NCBI RefSeq assembly: GCF_030123245.1
Contig: NZ_CP126101.1
Coordinates: forward strand, 1,052,501-1,116,500
Direction of reading: 5' to 3'
From: Lysinibacillus pakistanensis
Lineage (GTDB): Bacteria > Bacillota > Bacilli > Bacillales_A > Planococcaceae
DNA: 64,000 bases
Below are positions 54,775-63,068 of this stretch, piece after piece. The notes beneath the pieces are model-generated. The model worked only from the letters and a program-made list of their open reading frames with translations, was not told the origin of the DNA and made no database searches. Positions within the stretch are counted from its first letter, which is position 1, and the number at the start of each line of letters is the position of its first letter. The position numbers and the translations under genes are program-made.

Positions 54775-56181
54775 ATGAAAAAAGCAATCTTTTTTTTAGG
54801 GAGCTTACTACTCCTGCTAACCCCTTTTGCTGCTTCTGCTAAAACGGAAGATACGAAAGAAAAAATAACAAAATTTATGGAAAAATCCTTAGATATGTAT
54901 AATATTCCTGGCACATCGTTGGCGATATTAGAAAACGGGGAAATGATTTATCAAAATCAATGGGGTATTTTAAGTGATGGGTCAAATGTAACAGCAGACA
55001 CACCGTTTCTTATTGGTTCTTTAAGCAAACCAATTACATCTCTGGCTATTATGATGTTAGTGGAAGATAGCAAAATAAAGCTGGATGAACCGATACAGTC
55101 CTATATTCCATCATTTACATATCAAACAGACAGTTCAAAACAAATTACAGTTTTGCATCTTTTAGAACAAACAAGTGGTATTAGTGAGCTTGAAGGTCTT
55201 AAAGTGACGGACAAGGATTGGCCGAAAGAAGGGGCAATCAATCAAGCTATAAAAGAACTTAGTGGTGTAGTGTTATCTCACGAGCCTGGAGAGGTTTATG
55301 AATATAACTCTGCTAACTATTTACTCTTAGGGGCAATTGTTGAAAATGTTTCGAATCAAACCTTTTCAAATTTTTTGAATACGAATATTTTTACCCCACT
55401 TGGTATGGAAAATTCCGCTGCTGATTATGAAAGTGCGGTAGAAAAAGGATACATACCTGGTTTTGAGTCATGGTTTGGTAGGCCCGTTGTCAGTGATGGA
55501 TTTTATGATCATGCGGGAGCACCTTATGGCTATATTGCTTCAAGTTCAAATGATTTAGGGAAATTTTTAAAATTTATGCTAGAGGGCGGAGACTTATTAT
55601 CAGAACAAAACCTTAAGTTATTGAAAACTCCTCCAGAAGAAGGTAAAACATACAGTTACGGTTGGCATTTTTCTAAAACAGAACATTACCCTTTCCACGG
55701 TGGGGCAACATCTGATTTTAGAGCGCAAATGTTTTTAATACCTGAAGAAAATATTGCAGCAGTACTTTTAACCAATAAATATAATTTTATAGAAGATGCT
55801 CAAGTCTCTCATATAATGAATGGAATTCAATCTATCCTGAACGGAAAAGAACCAGATGAATTGCCTGTACAGAGCTATAGTATTCAATGGAGTATATTGG
55901 GGGTTACATTACTCCTTGCTATTTTAACGATAATCCATTTCTTCAGACTTAGAAGAAAGAAGGTTCTAAACAAAAAAATACCGTTTACTATTGGAGTCAT
56001 TTCGCTCCTTCTAGCTGTGGGATTGATTCCACTATTTGTTTATGTTATTGGTACCCCATGGAAAAGTATTCGTTTCTTCGCACCGGACATATCATTATTA
56101 ATTTATTGTTTGGTAGTAATATTTGCTCTTAATGGAATTATGACTTTAATCATAACAATTTTTAAAAAGAAAATTACCTAA
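54775..56181 (+). CDS. Serine hydrolase, beta-lactamase/class C family, membrane-anchored
   Basis: 468 residues. Signal peptide (LGSLLLLLTPFAASAK), the class C catalytic SLSK in FLIGSLSKPITS, YNSANY at the second motif place, and HGGA near 320 as the third. Then three membrane helices at the C-terminus (~375-395, 408-432, 444-465). Such proteins are D,D-peptidases or esterases (PBP4*/EstB type), and true beta-lactamase activity is not implied. ATG 54775 has GAGGAG 7 bases upstream; in-frame ATG 54748 lacks it. Likely controlled by the TetR gene upstream. Confidence 0.87.
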   Translation: MKKAIFFLGSLLLLLTPFAASAKTEDTKEKITKFMEKSLDMYNIPGTSLAILENGEMIYQNQWGILSDGSNVTADTPFLIGSLSKPITSLAIMMLVEDSKIKLDEPIQSYIPSFTYQTDSSKQITVLHLLEQTSGISELEGLKVTDKDWPKEGAINQAIKELSGVVLSHEPGEVYEYNSANYLLLGAIVENVSNQTFSNFLNTNIFTPLGMENSAADYESAVEKGYIPGFESWFGRPVVSDGFYDHAGAPYGYIASSSNDLGKFLKFMLEGGDLLSEQNLKLLKTPPEEGKTYSYGWHFSKTEHYPFHGGATSDFRAQMFLIPEENIAAVLLTNKYNFIEDAQVSHIMNGIQSILNGKEPDELPVQSYSIQWSILGVTLLLAILTIIHFFRLRRKKVLNKKIPFTIGVISLLLAVGLIPLFVYVIGTPWKSIRFFAPDISLLIYCLVVIFALNGIMTLIITIFKKKIT

Positions 56182-56236
56182 GCTTATCCTTGTGCACAAG
56201 TCTACAAAACAATGACTCCAAGGCGAAATTGATATT

Positions 56237-56282
56237 AAGAGCGTTTTTTGATCAATCTTTCTTCAAAACATGCTCTTTTCTT
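56237..56282 (+). terminator. Probable terminator of the serine hydrolase gene
   Basis: AAGAGC / GCTCTT (56237-56242, 56272-56277) with TTTT/AAAA pairing inside and TTCTTATT following. The rest of the gap to 56378 shows nothing. Confidence 0.6.
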
Positions 56283-56377
56283 ATTGTTCATTTATCAAGG
56301 TTATTAGTATCAATTTGTTCAAACTTTATTCTAAAGCTACAATTTTATTATTTTTATAGGCGAATTATACTTTAGAC

Positions 56378-56806
56378 TTATATTCTATTTTCTACTTTAA
56401 ATTTTCCCTCCAACAACCTTGCAACAAGCACGTAATTTTCTTCATTATAAATAGCTGCATACATAGAATCATTGCCATCGAAAAGCTGTAATGGAAGGTT
56501 TTCATAGTCAGTTAAATAACCATCGTAATAGGTAGATGCAAAAGCAGCTCCTTCTTCCGTTAAATCTTCATCTAACAAAACCCCATCGTAAAATTCAATG
56601 AAAAAATCGAGCGCGGTTATTTGACCTTGCATTAGCTGTTCATAAAGCTCTGGGTCATCCTCTTCAATGATAGTCGTATTTGCTAATTGATGCTCCAACA
56701 TCCAACGGTAAAAAAAAGCGATATGCACTGCACCTTGATTAGTAGGTAACTGCTGTGGAAAGTCCTCTGCATCAGAATGCCATTTCATTTTGTCATAGGC
56801 TGTCAT
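56378..56806 (-). CDS. DUF7832-like protein
   Basis: 142 residues, acidic. N-terminal text AYDKMKWHSDAEDFPQQLP and GAVHIAFFYRWMLEHQL is the look of the DUF7832 family; function unknown. AGGACAGGAG precedes ATG 56806. Third gene of a three-gene minus-strand operon (YwqG-like, DUF6138-like, this). The family label is from memory. Confidence 0.7.
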   Translation of the reverse strand: MTAYDKMKWHSDAEDFPQQLPTNQGAVHIAFFYRWMLEHQLANTTIIEEDDPELYEQLMQGQITALDFFIEFYDGVLLDEDLTEEGAAFASTYYDGYLTDYENLPLQLFDGNDSMYAAIYNEENYVLVARLLEGKFKVENRI

Positions 56807-56823
56807 AAAATTCTCCTGTCCTC

Positions 56824-58059
56824 TTATATAAGCTCTTTAATAATCAGCTCAAAGCGCGTGCGATATGGCTCTGGAATATGCATAAATGCTGAGCTAGTAA
56901 AGTCATTCATATGGATGATGCCAAAACATGTATATAAAAGCTGCGCTACAACCATATCTTTATATTCTTCAATGTGTTCACTTTGTTCAAGTGGAATAAA
57001 TGGGCAAAGCTCTATAAATGGTGTCGTCATAAATTTTTCGAACCATTGCAAATTGTTATCTGTACTCATAGCTTTTTCAAAGAATGCATCGTAAGGAACT
57101 TCTTGAACAGCTAGCACAGTACATACAAAGACAGGCAATGTTTCAGGCGTTAAACCGAATTTTTCCACATAGGCTTTTGCAAAGTATTCAGGCATTAGCG
57201 AATGGTCGCCATCGCATTCATACATATAGTCGATTACGAGCTTGCCATAGCTTTTATCGTATAAGCCAAGACCGAAAACAGCGAATGTACTTGGCATTGC
57301 TGCTTCTTCATCATCAACATCTTGATAAAAATGATACTGTGCCATCGCCTTATAACTATATTCAACTAGCGCAGTATGTAGGCTAGGATAGCTGAGAGCT
57401 TTAGTAAAGAAGTGATGTGATGATGTGACAGGTAAAAGCTCGATTGGCAACACTAAGTCGCTTTTACCTTCATAATAAATGCCATAGCTTTTAGGGAAAT
57501 CCTCTTCTAATAAAGCATTTAAGTAAGCTAATGCTTGACGATAAGCTTCTTCGCTCTCTTCTTTAATTTTAATCGTAATCGTGGCTAGTACATCATTTGC
57601 TTGACAGAAAATTAGGTCGGATGCCATTTGCTGTTTATATGTTGGCAAAGTACCAGAGCCGACTGTGATTAATGAGTTATATGCTTCTGCATCTAATTCT
57701 TTGATTGTTGCCAGCAGCTCTTTGACTGTTAAATAAGAATAGCTTGCGCCGTATTTACTTAAATTCACTGCGTAGTAGCATAGCAATGGTAAGTAAGTTA
57801 ATGATTGATGCTCGTCGATAAAGTGAGAAAGACAATAGCGCTGTGTTTCAAAGTCTAGCTCTTGACGAAATTCATCAAGCAAGACAAGCTGCTGATAATG
57901 GCAGAGCACTTCATGCAGCGTGAAGGCGTCTAGTAAAAAAGACAGGGTGATGATTTTAGAAGGATAACCATCTGTATCAATTTTATATTGTTTAGAAAGT
58001 AGTTCTTGCTCAAGCTGTAGCCATAATGCTTCGTTTTCGGTAAATTGTTTAGTTTTCAT
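56824..58059 (-). CDS. Large hypothetical protein (DUF6138-like)
   Basis: 411 residues, soluble, acidic and rich in helices (many Leu/Tyr). No catalytic motif stands out. Text such as LHTALVEYSYKAMAQYHFYQ and MYECDGDHSLMPEYFAKAYV is typical of proteins I recall as DUF6138, which often neighbour YwqG-like genes; that label is tentative. GGGAGG precedes ATG 58059. The next gene starts 17 bases after its stop, so it is in an operon. Confidence 0.68.
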   Translation of the reverse strand: MKTKQFTENEALWLQLEQELLSKQYKIDTDGYPSKIITLSFLLDAFTLHEVLCHYQQLVLLDEFRQELDFETQRYCLSHFIDEHQSLTYLPLLCYYAVNLSKYGASYSYLTVKELLATIKELDAEAYNSLITVGSGTLPTYKQQMASDLIFCQANDVLATITIKIKEESEEAYRQALAYLNALLEEDFPKSYGIYYEGKSDLVLPIELLPVTSSHHFFTKALSYPSLHTALVEYSYKAMAQYHFYQDVDDEEAAMPSTFAVFGLGLYDKSYGKLVIDYMYECDGDHSLMPEYFAKAYVEKFGLTPETLPVFVCTVLAVQEVPYDAFFEKAMSTDNNLQWFEKFMTTPFIELCPFIPLEQSEHIEEYKDMVVAQLLYTCFGIIHMNDFTSSAFMHIPEPYRTRFELIIKELI

Positions 58060-58220
58060 GGAATGACCTCCCTTTTATGAAAGAACAACTACACTATTAA
58101 AATTAACTTTCGTGCATAAATATTGTAAATTTCAAATTTATTAATGCATCAGAAAGTTCATTAGGGAAAGAAAAATCTAGTGCAATCAATTAAAAATCGC
58201 TGAAATCATTACATACATAG

Positions 58221-59084
58221 TCAATAGCACTGCAAAATAGTCCATACTTTATCGAATTCTTTGTTTTTGCAGTCCTCTTCACGAATCCAGAAATATAGTT
58301 TGCCGCTATCGCCCCACATATAGCCTAGGTCATCTTCTGAATCAAGCTGTAATAGCAGCTGCCAATCCTTTACGTGTGGTTCAAGCTCCTTGCGTAACGG
58401 GTGATTGTAGGCTGTTGAATCCCCACAATATAAACCGTTTGTGACAAGTTGGCATTCTAAATACATATCCCCTTGAATCGTATCAGGATGACCATCTATA
58501 CGATGTGTCGTTTGTTCCTGTGCTTCTTCATCGACCCAATCATAAAAAAAATCATTGTAGGCATCTTGTTGTTCCTCTGTTAAAATAGTTTCTAAATTTT
58601 TGCTATAAGGAGATGCCCATGAAGGGAGTGTCCATTCATTTCTAAAGTGTAGTGCCGCACTATCAATATACTCCGTTAAAACTGCGGGTTGCTGCATTCG
58701 CTTTAAACTGTCAGGTGCTTGTGTGAAGTGGAAAACGTGAAAGCCATCGCCATCATTTGGATCATAGCCCCAAGGTTGTCCAATGACATCATAGAAAAAG
58801 GATAATAGTCCATCGGCAGGCAGCAAGTTGTTGGAATCATACGACTTTACTTCTGTTAAATTAAGCTGACATAGAAAGTATAATGGCTGGTTATTATTTG
58901 TATGTGGCCATATAAAATCTGTCGGTACATCGGGGTTGCCACCGATTTTGGACTGTCCAATTTGAATGGCATCATCTGCTGTTGGTATTGCCGAAGCACG
59001 AATTGACTTTTTAGCGAACTGCAAAATTTGTTCTGCCACCTCTCCAAGCTCAAAATCAAATAATGCTGTTCGTAACTTTTCCAT
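58221..59084 (-). CDS. DUF1963 family protein (YwqG-like)
   Basis: 287 residues. DUF1963 signature: IQIGQSKIGGNPDVPTDFIW followed by PLYFLCQLNLTEV and LPADGLLSFFYD, then GYMWGDSGKLYFWI at the end. In B. subtilis YwqG lies at the YwqJ toxin locus, and such proteins are common in toxin-immunity neighbourhoods. Cytoplasmic. AAGGGGGAATAAAC precedes ATG 59084. It leads the minus-strand operon. Confidence 0.86.
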   Translation of the reverse strand: MEKLRTALFDFELGEVAEQILQFAKKSIRASAIPTADDAIQIGQSKIGGNPDVPTDFIWPHTNNNQPLYFLCQLNLTEVKSYDSNNLLPADGLLSFFYDVIGQPWGYDPNDGDGFHVFHFTQAPDSLKRMQQPAVLTEYIDSAALHFRNEWTLPSWASPYSKNLETILTEEQQDAYNDFFYDWVDEEAQEQTTHRIDGHPDTIQGDMYLECQLVTNGLYCGDSTAYNHPLRKELEPHVKDWQLLLQLDSEDDLGYMWGDSGKLYFWIREEDCKNKEFDKVWTILQCY

Positions 59085-59553
59085 GTTTATTCCCCCTTAT
59101 TTTTATCTAATTTCAATATAGTACATACGTTCCCTTGTGTAAAGCCTGTATTTGGAATTATTTAAATATTATTGAATCAACAGGTTTAGAAAGCATAGCA
59201 ATTACGAGGTCTTCTTGAATTTTTACTGACTTTTGATACAGTAAAGGTTATGATAGTGAGCCTGATTAGCAATTTTTACCCCTAGATTTTAAGGGTCCAG
59301 ATTGAAGAGCAGATGAGCTTTAATTAAGCGAAGTAAGGAAAAGGGCAGTATTTCATCTCACTTCTTACAACCCATATTGGATTACGTTAATAGTGAAGTA
59401 ACCTAATTTACGAGTTTCATGCTGTATATCAGTTTCAATCAATTAAATTTAGCGAAGATTCTCATCAAATGATGAATAATTAAAGAACTAGAAAAAACTA
59501 CAGTAAAGATTGTGATAAAAAATTATCAACATTTATAAAGGGAGGATTACTAG
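59085..59553. other. Gene-free region between YwqG-like and dehydrogenase genes
   Basis: About 470 bases. It separates divergent genes and must carry their promoters. No open frame with a ribosome site, repeat or RNA motif was recognised. Confidence 0.45.
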
Positions 59554-60606
59554 ATGAAAACGTATCGAATTGCTGTTATACCAGGGGATGGTATTGGAAA
59601 AGAGGTTGTTCCTGCTGCGATAGAGGTTCTCGATCAGGCTGCACATCTTGATGGAAGCTTTCAATTTGAATGGACCACTTTTCCTTGGGGCTGTGACTAT
59701 TACTTAGAGACAGGTAAAATGATGCCAGATAATGGAATTGAAATATTGAAAGGCTACGATCAAATTTTCTTAGGGGCAGTAGGGATGCCTAATTTAGTAC
59801 CCGATCACATTTCCTTATGGGGGCTTCTGATTAAAATTCGCCGTGAGATGAAGCAGTCTATAAATGTGCGTCCAGCAAAGCTATTACAAGGCTTACCTTC
59901 ACCATTGCGCAAACCAAATGACTTTGATTTAGTAGTTGTACGGGAAAACTCAGAGGGAGAATATGCTGAAAGCGGTGGCAGAATACATAGTGGTCAGGAT
60001 GAGGTTGCTATCCAAAATGCTATATTTACAAGGAAGGGTACAGAGCGTGCGATGCGTTATGCATTTGAAATAGCAAAAACACGACGTCAGCATGTGACAA
60101 GTGCCACGAAGTCAAATGGAATTACCTATAGCATGCCATTTTGGGACGAGGTTTTTGTACAAGTAGGGGAAGATTTTAAAGATATTGGGCAAGTTTCTAC
60201 GCATATTGATGCTTTAGCTGCCTTCTTCGTCATGAAACCAGAAAGCTTTGATGTTATTGTTGCATCCAATCTATTTGGTGATATATTAACAGATTTAGGT
60301 GGGGCTATTATGGGTAGCATCGGAATTGCTCCAGCAGCAAATTTAAATATTGAACGACAATATCCGTCTATGTTTGAACCTGTTCATGGCTCTGCTCCAG
60401 ATATTGCTGGCCAGGGGATAGCCAATCCACTTGGACAAATTTGGACAGGTAAAATGATGCTTGATTTCTTAGGCTATCATGAGCTTGGCACAAGAGTGCT
60501 AAATGCGATAGAAGCAACATTAGCACAAGGGATTAAGACAGCAGATTTAGGTGGAACTTCAACATTACGCGATGTAACAAGCGCAGTACTAAATCATTTG
60601 CGATAA
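59554..60606 (+). CDS. Tartrate dehydrogenase/D-malate dehydrogenase (decarboxylating)
   Basis: 350 residues of the isocitrate/isopropylmalate dehydrogenase family. N-terminal IAVIPGDGIGKEVV, the sub-family mark LWGLLIKIRREMKQSINVRP, and metal-binding NLFGDILTDLGG then EPVHGSAPDIAGQG. The LRKPNDFDLVVVRENSEGEY loop is that of the tartrate/D-malate (TtuC/DmlA) enzymes rather than LeuB. It converts D-malate to pyruvate with NAD, or tartrate. AAAGGGAGG precedes ATG 59554. Alone apart from dinB-like gene following 33 bases later. Confidence 0.9.
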   Translation: MKTYRIAVIPGDGIGKEVVPAAIEVLDQAAHLDGSFQFEWTTFPWGCDYYLETGKMMPDNGIEILKGYDQIFLGAVGMPNLVPDHISLWGLLIKIRREMKQSINVRPAKLLQGLPSPLRKPNDFDLVVVRENSEGEYAESGGRIHSGQDEVAIQNAIFTRKGTERAMRYAFEIAKTRRQHVTSATKSNGITYSMPFWDEVFVQVGEDFKDIGQVSTHIDALAAFFVMKPESFDVIVASNLFGDILTDLGGAIMGSIGIAPAANLNIERQYPSMFEPVHGSAPDIAGQGIANPLGQIWTGKMMLDFLGYHELGTRVLNAIEATLAQGIKTADLGGTSTLRDVTSAVLNHLR

Positions 60607-60639
60607 GGCATATGAAAAAATGATTGGAGTGAAGCGCTT

Positions 60640-61104
60640 ATGAAAAACTTTTTTGCTTATAATTGGCAAGTCAGAGATGAATGGTTTGAGTGGTGCAATC
60701 AGCTAAGCCCAGAGGAATTATTGAAGGAAAGGCAAGGCGGAGTAGGGAGTTTCCTTTATACACTTTTTCATATTATAGACGTTGAATATAGCTGGATTCG
60801 TGGCATCCAACGCGAAAAAGACAGAATATTCGATTTTAGTGATTATCAAACATTAGAGCAAGTGAAAAAGCTTTCTGATGAACTACGAATTGACAATATC
60901 GAATTTTTAAAAGTCAATGAGGGCTTTAATAATGGCATTGTAAAAGTCGCTTGGGATGATAAGGAATATAGAAAAATTGATATTATCCATCATATTATTG
61001 TGCATGAAATCCATCATATAGGTCAGCTTTCCGTTTGGGCAAAGGAATTAGCCCTACCTTCTGTATCTGCGAATTTTATTGGTAGAGAATTAAAGACTTA
61101 TTAA
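60640..61104 (+). CDS. DinB family protein
   Basis: 154 residues, four-helix bundle. Metal-binding histidines are probable at residues 45 (LFHIIDVE) and in HEIHHIGQ near 128, matching DinB/YfiT. These are putative metal-dependent hydrolases or thiol transferases; the substrate is unknown. TGGAGTG precedes ATG 60640. Follows the dehydrogenase gene and may share its transcript. Confidence 0.88.
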   Translation: MKNFFAYNWQVRDEWFEWCNQLSPEELLKERQGGVGSFLYTLFHIIDVEYSWIRGIQREKDRIFDFSDYQTLEQVKKLSDELRIDNIEFLKVNEGFNNGIVKVAWDDKEYRKIDIIHHIIVHEIHHIGQLSVWAKELALPSVSANFIGRELKTY

Positions 61105-61121
61105 TCTAATTTTTATATACA

Positions 61122-61161
61122 GCAAGGAAAAAGGTAAGGGCATGATAAAATGACCCTTACC
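61122..61161 (-). terminator. Terminator of the glycerophosphodiesterase gene
   Basis: 8-bp stem GGTAAGGG / CCCTTACC (61133-61140, 61154-61161) with a T-run on the minus strand (TTTTTCC). It also ends the converging dinB-like gene. Confidence 0.75.
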
Positions 61162-61168
61162 TCTATAA

Positions 61169-62074
61169 CTATTCTTGTGTTTGTAAGTATTCTACAGCAA
61201 CATCTGGTCGATCTGTAATAATGCCCTTTGCACCGTTACGGATTAATTTCTTCATCGTCTCTCCGTCATTGATGGTCCAATAGTGAACAGGAATGTTTAA
61301 GTTGCTTAAAAACTGAATAAACTTCGGTGAATCTAATGTAATAACACCTGATTTAGGTGGTATTTGGAACACGTCTACCCTTGGATGATATAGATGTCCA
61401 AATTGGCTGGAGAAGGAAGCGAATGCTTTTCGAACATCTATCTCACCAGCACCGAGGGCTACTTGATTTTGTGCATATAGATTAAAACGGTCTATCTGCT
61501 CCCCGTAAAAGCTTGTAACAACTACACGATTCTCAGCGCCAAGCTCTTCAATTAAACGCCATAATTTTGAAGGCATTAAGCTTCCTTCATACGTATCTGG
61601 TGCGTCTTTAATATCAATATTGACCAACATATTTGGATATGCTTCTAGTAATTCCCGTAAAGTAACAACATCTACTTTTTCATTTCGATAAGGAAATTCC
61701 CCATTTAAATCTTCAAATTGATAACCGTGGTTTAAGGCATTAATTTCTGCTAAAGTCATATCTGCAATAAGACCATAGCCATCTGTTGTACGATGGACAG
61801 TATCATCATGAAAGACGATAATTTCCTCATCTTTCGTTAAGCGAATGTCTATTTCAAAGCCATCTACTCCTAATTGTGAAGCTTTTTTAAAAGCAGGCAT
61901 TGTATGCTCAGGTGCTAGCAGTGCACCACCACGATGTGCGAGAATAATAGGGTGATCAAATTGTAATGCTTGTTTACTTTCACGCTGCTGAGGTTTAGAA
62001 ATTGCTTTACTACCTGCCCAAGCAGCCGCACTTGCTGCTGCGATTGCAAGCGCGATCTTCGTTTTTTTACCCAT
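61169..62074 (-). CDS. Glycerophosphodiester phosphodiesterase
   Basis: 301 residues. Signal anchor (~residues 5-22, ALAIAAASAAAWAGS), then the GDPD TIM barrel with catalytic IILAHRGGALLAPEHT, GVDGFEIDIRLTKDEE and VFHDDTVHRTTDG. It hydrolyses glycerophosphodiesters to glycerol-3-phosphate and an alcohol, probably outside the membrane given the anchor. AAGGAGGACGAAT precedes ATG 62074. Last gene of the block between ylbF and ylbG. Confidence 0.91.
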   Translation of the reverse strand: MGKKTKIALAIAAASAAAWAGSKAISKPQQRESKQALQFDHPIILAHRGGALLAPEHTMPAFKKASQLGVDGFEIDIRLTKDEEIIVFHDDTVHRTTDGYGLIADMTLAEINALNHGYQFEDLNGEFPYRNEKVDVVTLRELLEAYPNMLVNIDIKDAPDTYEGSLMPSKLWRLIEELGAENRVVVTSFYGEQIDRFNLYAQNQVALGAGEIDVRKAFASFSSQFGHLYHPRVDVFQIPPKSGVITLDSPKFIQFLSNLNIPVHYWTINDGETMKKLIRNGAKGIITDRPDVAVEYLQTQE

Positions 62075-62347
62075 ATTCGTCCTCCTTAAAAAATTTAGAT
62101 GATATAAAAGGTACTGGCGAATTCATTTTTGAATTTGAAAGTTTTGAGCAAACAAAATCAGAGAAACTGTGATTATGGACGTCTAAACTAATGTCTTATT
62201 AACTTGCTTAAGTGAATGTTCAACTCTTAATGAATATTGTATGCTTTACCATTATAACGGAAAAATGAGCGTTCTGTCAGCTAAACTCTGTTGCTATCAT
62301 TTTCCGGTCTATGGTATTCTTTTATGTAAGAAATGAGGGAATACTAT

Positions 62348-62620
62348 ATGAACGAACGACAAGGACTAATCGTGTACGTCCATCAATTAAAACATGCAAA
62401 GTCTCTTCGAAAATATGGTCATGTTCTTTATATTTCTCGGAGGCAAAAATATGTAGTGCTCTATTGCGATCGAGAGGAAATTGAAATGATGACAACAAAA
62501 CTACAACGCCTTCCTTTTGTAAAAGACGTTGTAAAGTCTTATCGTCCATTCGTGAAAACTGAGTATGAAAATGCAAAACCTGATAAAGCGAAGGAATATG
62601 ACTACAAAGCAGGTCTATAA
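62348..62620 (+). CDS. ylbG: UPF0298 family protein YlbG
   Basis: 90 residues. UPF0298 signature: [22 protein letters not shown] then [18 protein letters not shown] and [13 protein letters not shown]. Small cytoplasmic protein of unknown function next to ylbF and rsmD/coaD in Bacillus. ATG 62348 has TGAGGGAA 8 bases upstream; the longer frame to 62333 starts within it. Confidence 0.93.
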   Translation: MNERQGLIVYVHQLKHAKSLRKYGHVLYISRRQKYVVLYCDREEIEMMTTKLQRLPFVKDVVKSYRPFVKTEYENAKPDKAKEYDYKAGL

Positions 62621-62622
62621 TA

Positions 62623-63012
62623 TTACGTTAATGCAGGAATATAGTGATGAAGTCTCATTATTCCAATTAAGTATTGATAAAATAGTTTTGATTCCGAAAA
62701 TATAGATGAGTGCTTTATTTCTACAACAACTGCTTTTCGACCTAGTTGCTCAATACTTTCTTCGAATATTTTTTGTCGCTTAGAAGGCTTGTTTTCTATA
62801 TAAGGAATGCCCTCTCGACAAATATAAATCGGCATAAATTTACTTTCACCGACAGGTTTGAAGGCAACTGCTAAAGAAGCAACTTTTTTTTCTTCTTTTG
62901 AGGAAGTTAGTATAAAGGCTTGGTGAAATCGACTTTGATTGGTATTCACTAGTTCAAGAAGCTCATAAACATCACCATAGCCTTCACCTAATTCAATAAA
63001 TTGTTGTGGCAT
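62623..63012 (-). CDS. Conserved small protein with FIELGEGYG N-terminus
   Basis: 129 residues, soluble, with mixed helices and strands. The start MPQQFIELGEGYGDVYELLEL is shared by a Bacillaceae family (I recall DUF7147, sometimes labelled methylthioribose kinase-like without support). AGGATGTGC lies upstream of ATG 63012. It ends 2 bases from ylbG, converging without a terminator. Function unknown. Confidence 0.78.
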   Translation of the reverse strand: MPQQFIELGEGYGDVYELLELVNTNQSRFHQAFILTSSKEEKKVASLAVAFKPVGESKFMPIYICREGIPYIENKPSKRQKIFEESIEQLGRKAVVVEIKHSSIFSESKLFYQYLIGIMRLHHYIPALT

Positions 63013-63068
63013 AAAAATTGCACATCCTTTCCAATATACATAGTATCATGCTGTGGGAGGTCAAGCAT

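Noticed and set aside
57084..57386. 100-residue plus-strand frame inside the DUF6138-like gene
   Set aside because: Antisense shadow; the minus-strand frame is four times longer with a good ribosome site and an operon context.
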